Shown here piece after piece: positions 45,571-56,277 of a stretch of 64,000 nucleotides of DNA (positions are counted from its first letter, which is position 1; each line of letters begins with the position of its first letter). Both the position numbers and the translations under genes were made by a program. Origin of the DNA: Siphonodentalium dalli. Its lineage: Eukaryota; Mollusca; Scaphopoda; Gadilida; Siphonodentaliidae. The stretch covers positions 188,454,716-188,518,715 of the forward strand of contig CP136066.1 in assembly GCA_032622095.1 (NCBI GenBank). Reading direction: 5' to 3'. The notes beneath the pieces are model-generated. The model worked only from the letters and a program-made list of their open reading frames with translations, ran no database searches and was not told where the DNA came from.

Positions 45571-48041
45571 GTCAAATTATGAGTACCCTATTCTGAAAAA
45601 TGGCAATAATTAACCAGACATTTGCAATTGGGACTATTTTGAAATGTATGGAGGACAGGATGGACAAATAACAAATCAATTGAACTTGTAAAAAAAAACC
45701 TGTTTATTTCTATATTAAATGGAAACAATCATAATACAATAATACAATGATATATGTATCAATGTATTATTATTAATTAACAATTAATTTGATAATTAAT
45801 TATTAGTTATTATTTAATTTTCAATTAAAAAAAAAAAAATCTGAACTCTCAAAAGATAGTACTCTCATTCAGCTTTTCAATACATAATATCTCTCAATAT
45901 ATGACAGATTGTCATTGATATCATACTTACTGACCAAATAAATAAACATGAATAAATCATAAATTTTGCTTCTGACATTCTGTGGTTTTATCCCAAGACT
46001 AAGGTATCCCAATGATGCAAAGTATTCCCACTATATCAAAGTAATCAATCTCACTATGCCATTGAATATTGGTGATAAGTCTGTTGAAATAGAGTTTATA
46101 TTGACCTCAAAGGTGTCACTGTCTGTAAAGTAATGTATTTGTCATATGATGGACCATGGGTAATGGGTTATACCAAAAATCGCACATACCTGTTGTGCTA
46201 AATTAAATTACATACCTGCTCATCTGCTCATTGTAGCACCACTGTTATCAGCAGGGCAACATCACAGTTAGTCGGCATTGTCAATAAATACAGATGGCAA
46301 GGATTCCATTTCTTTGATTCCAGGTTATTTCAATCACCTATAAGGGACAGACAAATTTTAATATGAATTTTCTTAACTTTCAATTTCGCACCACCAATGT
46401 ATAACAGCATTAGCTTTCTGTGAGGTTGCCACCGACACCACGTTTACACAAATAAAATAACAAAAGCTCTCTCAGGGTAAATTCGCATTAGACACCAGAT
46501 ATTACACAAATAAAATAACACAAACTATTTTCATGTTAAACGTATGTAGATGAAGCGTTGGGTGGTCAATCTCAATGCCTTGTTAAATGCTTTATGGGGG
46601 GGACTACAAATATTAGATTTAACGATCACCTCAAATGGGTTCCAGCAACTGTTGGGAGGTTTCATTTAATTACTTGATAGTTTCATATTGATCTGAATCG
46701 CCCTATACTGGTACTAATTGAAATATTTGGAAAAAAACTAACATATAACTATGGATTTGTTTTCAGACAAACTCAACTCAATTTCATTATTTTAAAATTC
46801 ATATAAAATGTCAGAGATCCTGAATGTGTCTTTGCTATTGGATGGCAGCGACAGGATAAAATAAAACAAAAGATATTTTGATAATACACATGTATTTTAG
46901 ATTGAACTTAACAAAGACCCCAGTTCACATGACAACTCCTGTGGTTCATTACCTCTGGTGCGAGCATAACAGAGATATACTACAGGTATAGAGGGGGACA
47001 CAATCGCAACTGTTATTTAATGCTATTAACTGTGATGGGATGTTCAAAACATTTGTTTCCAGCTAATTGTGGTAGCCGCCTTAATGAATTGAAATTATCT
47101 ATCTCAACTTACCTGTAAATATTGAGTTACAGGTAATCAGGAATTAACCTCTCATTGCCCTTCTCCTACCAGGTACAGGACAACCCCAACCTCTCATTGC
47201 ACTTATCCTACCGGATACAGGACAACCCCATGACAATCAAATGTGTTAGTGTTCAGTCAACTGTAATATTAAAAGACAAAACATTTTGCAGGTTAACAAA
47301 TCCAAGAGAAATGTTTTATGAATAATAAGATAACACTGAGTGAGTTAAAATATTGCTTGAGGGTTAATTAATTAGTACCATGTAACCAGTACACCCAGCT
47401 AGAGGATCTCTGTTGAGGGTGGGGTGTCCACTGTCTGAAATTTCCAAAGGCAGCACCCATTGACCCAGACCAAGTTAACTCCCTCCCAGTCCCAAATTTG
47501 CAAAATATAATTTGCACCCCTCTACGTTGGGTTATAATTTTCTAATTTGTTATCTCAACGTTTCAAATTCCCCACTAATTACTGGTTGCAAAATTAAAAC
47601 TATAAGAACAATTTCTACATATTATTGTTGTGATTTTTCCAACTATTAATATTTCGTGAGACCTAACACATTTATTTCCAACTGTTTGGACCAAATTTGT
47701 TTTGTGGGGGGGGGGGGGGGGTACATAATACTCCAGCATTATATATACCAGTCAATGAATGGTAGCTCTTTCACTACCTGTTCCCAAAATGTTGATCATG
47801 TACACAAATTGAGTACGGTACCCACACCTGTAACATGATAACCAGGTTTTGGCACATCCTACTTTTGACTAAATATAAATAGTTAAATGTGACGATATCG
47901 AACCAGTTTTCTTCCCATATATGCATAAGTTATGAGGTCCTTGAAAATGCAGCCACATTGAAGTGTAATAATATTAATATAGTAAATGCACAGGCATTAG
48001 ATGAAATTTGATCCATGCAGCATGAATCATTTGTGCGATGT
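45571..48041. other. No gene recognised; minor simple repeats
   Basis: Poly(A) tracts (45827-45839) and a 16-base G run (47706-47721) occur. No frame over 70 codons and no element ends noticed. Confidence 0.4.
47148..47231 (+). repeat. 42-bp tandem duplication
   Basis: CCTCTCATTGCCCTTCTCC and the following ACCAGGTACAGGACAACCCC recur 42 bp later with four substitutions. Confidence 0.9.
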
Positions 48042-48104
48042 TAGATCATGCCATGAATCTCTAATCTGGCTATGCCCATACGTAGCCATTCATGGCATGA
48101 TCTA
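48042..48104. mobile_element. 63-bp mini-foldback of the TAGATCATGCCAT family
   Basis: TAGATCATGCCATGAAT ... GGCTATGCCC at 48042 is mirrored by CGTAGCCATTCATGGCATG and ATCTA at 48082-48104, with a 3-5-base centre. The ends match those at 28572 and 29867. It may be the minimal form of that family, ends only. Confidence 0.75.
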
Positions 48105-49319
48105 GTAAGTCACATATATGGTATTTATTGTTGGATTATTTCCCGTGTTTTTATTTGAAGATCCATGACACCGTAATACATACACATATTCAACTAGTAT
48201 AGTTGAATTACTATCAGGTCATTCGGGTGCTTGGTAAAAGTGTCAACATGATTATTAATTTGGAGAAAATTCCCAAATGATCACTTGTATTATTTGGCAT
48301 TGAGGCAGAGTAAAATTCCATGTGATATGACACTATTAAATTAATATTATAATTATTAATTTCACTTTCAGGAGCCTAAACCCCACCATCACTAGAGTAA
48401 CGACACGATTATTAGGCACTTTATAGTATTATAAAATCAACTATTATAATTGGTTACAACCAAAATAGGACAAAATATCTGGACGTTGGGCCTCCAAATT
48501 GTAAACAAAATAAATTGTGGTATGTTCACTCTGGTCAGCAATACAAAATAGCATGTGACCAGAACTTGGCAACATGATTCATTTTTTTTAATGAGAAATA
48601 GCCCAAGAAAAAATACATTGCGACCATGATTATTATGATAAAAATAACATATATATGACTAGCGTTTCAAACGTTGTGTGTTGTACGTTTTTTGTTAAAA
48701 CATATAAGAATGTTTGAAATTCACGTCGGTCAGCCATTTTGTAAACAAATTTTACAAGTCGTCAACAATTTATCAAACTTACACCGAAGTACAAAATCAT
48801 TCATGCGATCATTGGTACCACCAGTGCTGACACGTTCCCAATTACTCTTCCTTAAATATGGGTCGTTATTGAGAGCGATCGGACATTATGCAATGCGTAA
48901 TTTCACAAATTTGAAGAGAAAATCAAGTTTCGGTTTTCACTTCCCCCAAATTACCGGAAATGGTTTCATAACTCACTTGAGTATGCCGCAATATATAGTT
49001 CCCCGTATTTTACACAGAAAACGGATATTTTCGTATTATGTTGGAAAACTAATGAAATCTATGTGCAATTTTGATACTTTTAAGAGATAAATTATATCGT
49101 TTTAATATTGTCGCAATGATATCAAGCTTATTTTCGATAGATGGGCCAAATAGATTGGAAGTCAGTAATGTCAATATGACTTCTCCTGATAGTTATACAG
49201 ATAACCCATTGGAGATCGGGTGCTGATCGGGTACGCATATTGTGATATTTGCCTTTTTCAGCTGTTTTTTGTCAGCAAACGAACAGAATAAATTTTGACT
49301 TACGTTTTCAATGGCGGCC
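48105..49319. other. No assigned gene; one 127-codon frame
   Basis: At 48710-49090 a plus-strand frame from ATG reads MFEIHVGQPFCKQILQVVNN ... It is basic, with no recognised family. In six frames of a 64-kb AT-rich window about one frame of this length is expected by chance. It overlaps no repeat, so a small lineage-specific gene cannot be excluded. Confidence 0.25.
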
Positions 49320-49912
49320 ATTATTAGTGCAGATTGTCGTCATCTTGGAATCCGCCTCTGATGGCAAAGCAGCTTATTTTACGGAAAAAACATGGCTCCT
49401 CTCATGTAAACCAGATACCATAGCACACCATGGTCAATTCTTTGGTCAAATATTTTTAGTTATTTAAAAGTTCTCGGTACCTAAAGACATGCTATTTTTC
49501 CCAAATATTTCCCACATTTGTCAAACCAAAGTGCTTTTTAAAGGAAACCACATGTCCAGCATACTATAATAATTCACCGACACATTCTATGTATAAAGCT
49601 GAGCTATATCAAATCTGGTTACTATGCATTTAACTTTTTTCCATTGTTGTTTTTGGCTCATACAACATGCAGTGATGTTTTCAATTATTTCAGCCATATT
49701 TTGGGCAAACGTGCATCTGACCCTTAACCACAGCAGAATTATGGGTAATTTTTCAGGATTTATACGGAAATATGGCTTGTTGCCATTCATCGGAAAGCTC
49801 TCGCCGAGAGCTTTCCGATGAATGGCAACAAGCCATATTTCCGACTAAATCCTGAAAAATTACCCATAATTCTGCTGTGGTTAAGTGGTCACTTACTTTG
49901 GGCATTACAGTA
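49320..49912 (-). repeat. Dispersed repeat W, copy W49, interrupted by the M core
   Basis: In reverse complement it starts after TA at 49911-49912 with CTGTAATGCCCAAAGTAAG and TGACCACTTAA. It is then broken by the 153-bp palindrome 49728-49880 and resumes TTAAGGGTCAGATGCACG, TTTGCCCAAAATATGG, TTAGGTACCGAGAACTTTTA and TGAGAGGAGCCATG. Order and spacing match W45. Confidence 0.8.
49728..49880. mobile_element. M core palindrome inserted at TTAA in repeat W
   Basis: 153-bp palindrome with ends CCACAGCAGAATTATGGG and CCCATAATTCTGCTGTGG, flanked by TTAA on both sides (49724-49727 and 49881-49884). The paralogous empty site in W45 has a single TTAA (CCACTTAAGGGGG). The same palindrome forms the inside of M1-M3. 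The centre is GGAAAGCTCTCGCCGAGAGC TTTCC. CC ends plus TTAA duplication fit piggyBac-like mobilisation. Confidence 0.92.
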
Positions 49913-50619
49913 CTTCATAGTAAAGGACTTCAAATATACATATGTGTTGTACATCACTTCACATTGGACGGAACATCGTTTATCCGGTACTGGTCTTGTT
50001 GCAATGTGGCTCAATCCAGACTCAATCAAAATCAATTGCTTCAGAATTTAGTCTGGTTGCAATCTGGACGTTGTAGCAACAAAGCTAATGGTGTTCACGC
50101 TGGCAAACGCGGGGATTCGCGGCATAATCAACAGCTATCCAAAACGCATAATCAATTATAACAACGAAGCAATGACGTAATTTGGCGAGTTTTTGGAACT
50201 CACTTCAAATTTCCAAACCATTCTATTGGTCAATTTATATGCTCCCCGCTCACGCCATCGAGTGATCACGCTGGTAATGTTGGTGGGGACTTGGGGAGAC
50301 GGAGTCTACTCGATTGACGCACAGAGGCCTCTATTGGTTCTGATTACGGTAACGAGTACACCCTCCCGTGTAATTTCCCTTAATGACTCATTAAAAATTC
50401 AGAACGTCCCGGGAAAGAGAGGCAACATGCGACGGCGTAATTAGGGCGCGAGAAAACAGCAAAACCCGCAATCACGACACTCGAAGATCATAAATATATC
50501 ACAAATTAGGGTCGAGGGACGACGCTTGACAGTAGGACTTATCAATCTTTGAGAGACACATACGACTTAGAGTAAATTTAATGATGTCATTTGTGTTTCG
50601 TAGACATCATAAACATTTG
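49913..50619. other. No gene recognised
   Basis: Two overlapping ~80-90-codon frames, no recognised protein. Confidence 0.35.
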
Positions 50620-52620
50620 CCTGCTTTTGGTTTGATGAATGGGACCCCGAACACCCCCCGACGTGTAATCAATACCGGGTAATTATGCCCTATCTTCTAG
50701 TTTGTTGGAACTCATTGCATCGGCACGAGAGACAATGCTAAATCTGGCTGCTGACCGCTGTTTGTCGTAGCGGACAACCAGTCGTCTTTTCTAGCATGTC
50801 TTATCTGTCGAGACAATTACCAAGCTCCATTTCTTTCGGACCTCACTGGAATATCAACATAGATACAATTATGCTCCAAGAATGACGTTTATACTATGTG
50901 CATGCATGGGCATGTCTGCATATATCGATATCATACTGTACTGGACATATATGATTAAATGTTAAGGGAACCTCAATTTTACGAGAAATTCAATCAAATC
51001 TAGTATCATTAATATATATGTTTGGTGAATGAAGTGATTGACTTAATTAAATCACTAATAAATTTAAATTGTGTGTAATTATGGCATCTAGTTTGTTAGA
51101 ACTCATTGTATCGGTACGATAGCCAATGCTAAATCTGGTCGCTGACCGCCAATCAGTCGCCTTTTCTGGCATGTCTCATCTGTCGAGACAAAGACCAAGC
51201 TCTACTCCGTTCAGACATCACTGGAATATAGATGCAATTCTGCTCCAAGAGTGAGGTTTACTCTATGCATGAATGGGCATTTCTGCAGATACCGATATAA
51301 ATTTTTTCAATTTTATTTTATTATACTTTTACACCAAATTTGGTCAAGTGTATAGATATGTAATATATAGATACATAAACTAACATAACATAAAACAATG
51401 TAGTGAAAGGACATGCAATGTCATGCATACATGAAGTTCATTTGTGATCATGACACAATATGTCACATATTATTGGAGCGATTTCGTCTTATTGGGGATT
51501 TGCATGCGTCTGGTTGCGTATTCTGTCTAGCAGTTGGTCACTAGGTTGCCATTTTCCCTTTTTGGCAAGTCCGTGGTAGACAAAATGGGCAAGTGCTTTT
51601 AATACATTCGGTTGCGAGCACGTCATTATTTGTTTGAATTGGGCTAACATCTAACTCTTGGGTGTCTTTCGGTAATTGTTTAAAGAATGATTGACGTTCG
51701 TGTGATAGTAGTGAGTAACTTATAATGGGGTGCATTTCGTCGTCTAGTTCGTTGCAATTTTCGCAAATACGATATTGTTCGTCAATGTTTAGATGTAATA
51801 CTGTACTGGACATATGTGATTAAATTATCAGGGGACCTCAATTTTACGAGAAATTCAATCAAGTCAACTATCATTCTACATGTTTCTTATCTATATCTTC
51901 TGGTGAATAAAGTGATTGACTTAATTAAATCAGTAATAAATTAAAAAAATTGGGTAATTATGCCCCATCTACAGTTTGTTAGATTTCATTGCATCGACAC
52001 GAGAGCCATTGCTAAATCCGGCAGCTGGCTTCTCTTGTTGGAGATCCAGGTCAAGCGCCATTCGTCTTGGCGAAAGTCAGTGGCATCACTGACAAAGACA
52101 AACCGTGCACGAGATAGAAACTGATGACGACAAAACCTAACTTTTGCACACTTTACTGGAACATAGATGCGTTTATTTTACACGAATATTCGCATATAGA
52201 CATGGACATTTCCGCAGGTCACGAAATAGTACTACTGGACATGCAGGTATATTTAAGTAGGAACCTCATTTTTACGAGAAATTCACTCAAGTTTCGTATC
52301 TATATATTGTCTTTTATAGTAATTATTCGTCTAACTAACTCATTTGTGAATTAAATTGTCCTCAAACTTTTGGGAACAAATTTGCCTGATTTTGACTCTG
52401 AACACCCCGACGTGTAAACACTACCTGATAATTATATATTCCCCATGTTATAAAATGTGTTGGAACTCGTTTCATCGGCACGAAATCAATGCTAATTCCG
52501 ACTGCTGACCATGCCCTGTTATATGGTGGACATCCAGGTCAAGTTATATTCGTCTTCGAGCAAGCTCGTGACGTCGTTGTCAAAGACGAATTTCCAGGTG
52601 AGGCTTAAGGGATCATTCAC
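50620..52620 (+). repeat. Tandem array of ~390-480-bp monomers (repeat U, units 1-4)
   Basis: Units are anchored at GTTGGAACTCATTGCATCGG-like text at 50707, 51099, 51982 and 52462. Other shared words are AATGCTAAATCTGGCTGCTG, TCTGTCGAGACAA, ACTGTACTGGACATAT, CCTCAATTTTACGAGAAATTC, GTGATTGACTTAATTAAATCA and CCCCGACGTGTAA. Unit 2 is split by a LINE fragment (51301-51798). Related single units lie at 53935 and 55015. No coding content. Confidence 0.85.
51301..51798 (-). pseudogene. 5'-truncated LINE fragment inserted in repeat U unit 2
   Basis: About 500 bp that unit 1 lacks (unit 1 runs ATATCGATATCATACTGTAC). On the minus strand it encodes LNIDEQYRICENCNELDDEM, then HPIISYSLLSHERQSFFKQL. This has the R-x-C-x-x-C ... 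EDE-x-H-(F/P) ... C/S-x-x-Y/L-x-x-x-R pattern of LINE C-terminal tails, with the usual CP replaced by YS. It ends downstream in A-rich text (ATAAAATAAAATTGAAAAAA), consistent with a 3' tail. It is a dead, 5'-truncated copy; the clade is undetermined. Confidence 0.65.
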
Positions 52621-53094
52621 AAAATGAAATGGCAATGGTTATATACACACATACTTTCGGTCAACAGTGTATATAATAGGTATACACATAATTCCAAAGA
52701 CTGTCGTCTAATTTACGTTATCTGCTGTAAAATGTTTACTTGATTGCCACAAACAATTAAAAAAATTTTTTTTTTAATATTTAGGTTGTTTGCAACTGTT
52801 ATGATGTTAGCAGTGCATTTGGCACGCATATAGTTCAAACTGGTCCCAACGCAGACGTATATATATATATCTATATATAGTAACGGGCACATCCACTCTG
52901 GCTTGGTCTTTATCTTTTTATTCTACGATTTTTTCTATTCTTTTTATTATGTCCAATGATCCCATATAAAAAACGTGCCGATATCCACAGTGAACACCCT
53001 TGAAATAAAGGAATAATCCTATTTCGGGTTATTGCTGTCGAATAGGTTCCTGTTCTCATGTAAGAGTTTCACACACACAATGATTTCATGAAGG
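52621..53094. other. No gene recognised
   Basis: TATATATATATATCTATATATAG near 52857-52880. Nothing else. Confidence 0.4.
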
Positions 53095-53560
53095 TTTCAT
53101 CACGGTGGGAAATCACGTGGTTTCGGGTTCATGAGTATCACGCATTCAAAATGGCCGAAGCGATCTAAAACGCGACCAGACGCGAGGAAACGGTAATAAA
53201 CTAAGATATGACATATTACATAATATTTTGACAGCTACGAGCAGATGCTATACTATTTTTCAAACAAGCTGATACCTCATTTATGTCCAAATTCATATTT
53301 GTTTGCTCTATACATTCTGACCACGCACCTCCGACTGGTAACTTTGGTCAGAATGTTATAGAAAACCGCTAAGTATATCCGAACAAACAAGGTGTCATCT
53401 TGTTTCAAAAATAAACTAGCCTATGCTCGTAACAGTCAAAATGCTATGTTTTGTGTCAGTTCCTCGTATATTATGTTTCTGTGCGTTTGCACATTTTAAA
53501 TGCGTGGTATTCACCAACATCGAACCACGTGATTCCCCGCCGTGTTCATGACATAAGTTA
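53095..53560. mobile_element. Imperfect foldback, ~460 bp
   Basis: The left arm (CACGGTGGGAAATCACGTGG, CACGCATTCAAAATGG, TTTGACAGCTACGAGC, ACATTCTGACCA) pairs along ~215 bp with the right arm (TGGTCAGAATGTTATAG, GCTCGTAACAGTCAAAATGC, CATTTTAAATGCGTGG, CCACGTGATTCCCCGCCGTG). The centre is CGCACCTCCGACTGGTAACT. No reading frame. A target duplication could not be fixed. Confidence 0.8.
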
Positions 53561-53934
53561 TGGCTGGATATGCCTTCAATGTATACATGTATATTAATAT
53601 TAATATTACATATATTATATATTATATAATTAAGAACCTGTTAAATGTGCTTTTGTCGTGTATTTGTGTTTAAATTTGTGTATCTCACATTCCATATTTA
53701 TTGGTTTATTGAGATTAAACAAATTGAGTTTTAAAAAACATTTGAATGCGAAATCCAATCAGGTTCACCGCCTGCCACTATCACCAAAGCCTCTATGCAG
53801 CATTCAAGTTTCAACACACGAAAGCATGTGAACCCAACTTGTTTCTGTTGAGAGCGACCCACTCAGTCCAAGAAATGCCGAATCAGTCAAGTCCATATAT
53901 AGATTTTTTTTCTGAGTTATTGTTTCATGAACAT
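53561..53934. other. No gene recognised
   Basis: TA-rich tract (53588-53630), nothing else. Confidence 0.4.
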
Positions 53935-54140
53935 ATGCCCGCTTTTGGTTTGATGAATGGGGCCCGACAACCCCGGACGTGTAATCAATACCCGGTAAGT
54001 ATGCCCCGTCTAATTGCTTGTTGGAACTCATTGTGTATCCGCACGAGAGCAATGGTATAAATCCGGCTGATGACCACTGTTTCTGTTAGCGGACAACCAG
54101 GTTTTCACACTCTATTGCAAATGCATGATTTTTCCACACA
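53935..54140 (+). repeat. Repeat U, unit 5
   Basis: CGCTTTTGGTTTGATGAATG, ACGTGTAATCAATACC, TTGGAACTCATTG and AGCGGACAACCAG match unit 1 at 50620-50780 in order. Confidence 0.85.
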
Positions 54141-54189
54141 TCAACAACTAATAGTAATGGACGATATGATCATTTTGGGAACATCAGTT

Positions 54190-54420
54190 TCTAGACGAGG
54201 TTGGCGTGGGTTCGAACCCCGGCATGCATGAACAAAAATCGGGACCGATTTTCAAGCTTGATTTGGTTTGGGGGACATCTCAATGCACCATTCCGATCGA
54301 CACATGCATGGCCATTTCGATAACAAGCAAATATATGAAGCAATGGACACTCATACTGAGTCCGTGCCTCCATAACTCTGACTTTTATATATGTTTATAA
54401 TATTATTTGTAATTTATATT
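54190..54420 (+). repeat. SINE-like B-box segment plus repeat unit
   Basis: GGTTGGCGTGGGTTCGAACC CCGGC fits the T-arm/B-box of a tRNA or tRNA-derived SINE. No A-box or cloverleaf is complete upstream, so a functional tRNA is unlikely. The following text (ATTCCGATCGACACATGCAT, ATATATGAAGCAATGGACAC) is repeated with changes at 54895-55000. Confidence 0.4.
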
Positions 54421-54423
54421 GTA

Positions 54424-54850
54424 CTAGCAGGTGACCCGACTTCGTCCGGGCTTTGACCTTGAATTAACCATTTTGAAGGTCAAGGTCAGGTGAAAATCTC
54501 CCCCATTCCCAGGAACCCCTAAGTACGAACACAGAATCACACAACACGCTCATGTCTGTACACAGACACAACACGCTCAATGTCTGGACACATACACGCT
54601 CTTTATCAACGACACTGCGGATATACGAACGCTCTTTAACTATCACGCGATTAACCCCCACAATTCCAAGACGGCGGCAGTGGAAATGGAGAATGAGTGC
54701 CCGGAGCTTCTCAAAAGTAATGCGACGACACTTCATGTGTAATTTTACCCATAGATAGCAAGTTTGGTCGAAATCTGTCCGGCAGTTTTCCCGGCCATAG
54801 CCAACACACAAACAGTCAGAAGTCCCAAAATATATGAGATATTGTGGGTT
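54424..54850 (+). repeat. Interspersed repeat, RTE/SINE-like
   Basis: Starts ACTAGCAGGTGACCCGACTTCG and TCCGGGCTTTGACC; ends AGCAAGTTTGGTCGAAATCTG and TCCGGCAGTTTTCC. This combination of a CCCGRCTTCGYCCGGG head and a GTTTGGTCGAAATCNGTCC tail is familiar from widespread invertebrate retroposons (RTE-derived). It sits between two repeat units. The 141-codon minus-strand frame here is a by-product. Confidence 0.5.
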
Positions 54851-54884
54851 ACTATAAGTATGTTTTACAACAATATGTTCGTGT

Positions 54885-55175
54885 TGCATCTCGATGTGCC
54901 TTTCCGATCGTAAAATTTATAGCCATTTTTATAAGAAACGATAATTTGTTCACGCTCAGATATATGAAGCAATGAACACACATATATATACTGACCCAAT
55001 ATCTCCATCCATTATAACAAATCATTTGTAAATAATTTGTCCTCGAATATTGGGAAATATATTCTAGTTTGTTCGAGCTCATTATCTGGACACGAGAGAA
55101 ATGTTAAATCCGCCTTCTGTCCACTGCTTCGATCTGCGTGTTGACGCGCGGACAACCAGGTCAACCATCGGCTAT
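54885..55175 (+). repeat. Repeat U, unit 6 with preceding spacer
   Basis: GCATCTCGATGTGCC and ATATATGAAGCAATGAACAC resemble 54270-54360. Then AATTTGTCCTCGAATATTGG, GTTCGAGCTCATTATCTGG, CACGAGAGAAATG and CGCGGACAACCAGGTCAACC resemble units 4 and 5. Confidence 0.7.
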
Positions 55176-56160
55176 CCCGAGTGGATATTCACCCCCGGCC
55201 GCCCCCAACCAAAGTAAATCGAAAGGCGAGGAGAATGATACTCAACCATCGGATAACAATAAACAAACAAACAAACGTGAACGTCGGAATCGAGGCTACA
55301 TTAACCCATTCTATACTAGATGGATTCTTCCACAGTAAAAAAAAAGTGTGCATCAAAATGGTCTATTATCGATTTGGAGGACGTACAGGTAATATAAGCA
55401 GACGACAGATAATAAATTGCAGTAATTTATATGAATTGTCCCAACCCAACTCTACTGCTGTTCTGCTATTATAGCAAGTGGCTTTATAACTGTGGTTTGC
55501 TGGCATAGACTTCTTTGAGACCTTGGGTCATCACAGAGACACGATAGTTGTGAAATCTGTAGCATGGCCCCTTTGATGCTGTTGCGATTGTTGCTGCCGC
55601 CATGTCAGATAGCTTTAGTCTCGATCATCCGAGAACCAGGTTCAGCATAAGATTTTCAGATGTTCTTATAATTGATACATGTTGATTGGGTAGTTTTTTC
55701 CGGCCGCAGGCCGGGTAGGATGGTCGGAACGCATTGTGCAATTCCCTTCACCCTTTCTTGATTTCTCGATGAAAATCGATCGTTGAGGCTGTTGTATTTG
55801 GAGGCAAAGCGGTGGAAGCGTGGTGGAGGAGTCAAGGCTGTTGTCCAAAATCTGGCAGGGGATGAGTCTTGTTGGTTGGCTTGGGATGTGGTTGATATGA
55901 GGCTTGGGCTTAGGCTGGACCTCTGGTTGGTGTCGCTGTTGGTTGGCTTTAAGTCTGATGCGTCTTGGGTGCTTGGTTGGTGGTGTGGCTGCATGGCGAG
56001 GTGCTTGAGTTGTTGGAGCCTGTCTTGTCGTTGGGCTGATGAGGTTATTGGCTGGCTGGCGATTTGGCTGGCTTGGTTGACGGTTGCGTGGGATCTAGAT
56101 GGGTCTGTCGGTGTTGTCGATTTCTAGGATGGACTTGGTCTTTTTGGTGGAGAGCAGCTA
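55176..56160. other. No assigned gene; S/T/Q-rich minus-strand frame
   Basis: On the minus strand 56128-55656 is open for about 158 codons (KSTTPTDPSRSHATVNQASQ ... ), rich in Ser, Thr, Gln and Pro. No start codon occurs before MQPHHQPS, and no family was recognised. The plus strand of the same stretch is G/T-rich and open too, so skewed composition may explain both. Confidence 0.3.
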
Positions 56161-56163
56161 TAT

Positions 56164-56277
56164 ATGTTGAGGAGAGTCGGTCTTCCTTATGAGCAGTCAG
56201 TCTATCACTCTGTCTTGTCCATGTTGAGGAGAGTCGGTCTTCCTTGTGAACAGTCAGTTTATCACTCTATCTTGCCC
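56164..56277 (+). repeat. 57-bp tandem duplication
   Basis: ATGTTGAGGAGAGTCGGTC, TTCCTTATGAGCAGTCAGTC and TATCACTCTGTCTTG are repeated from 56221 with four to five differences. Confidence 0.95.

Noticed and set aside
54206-54232. tRNA gene at GGGTTCGAACCCC
   Set aside because: Only the T-arm/B-box part fits; no D-arm, anticodon arm or acceptor pairing could be built upstream, so at most a SINE remnant.
54464-54889. 141-codon minus-strand frame
   Set aside because: It coincides with an interspersed RTE/SINE-like repeat and reads its antisense strand.
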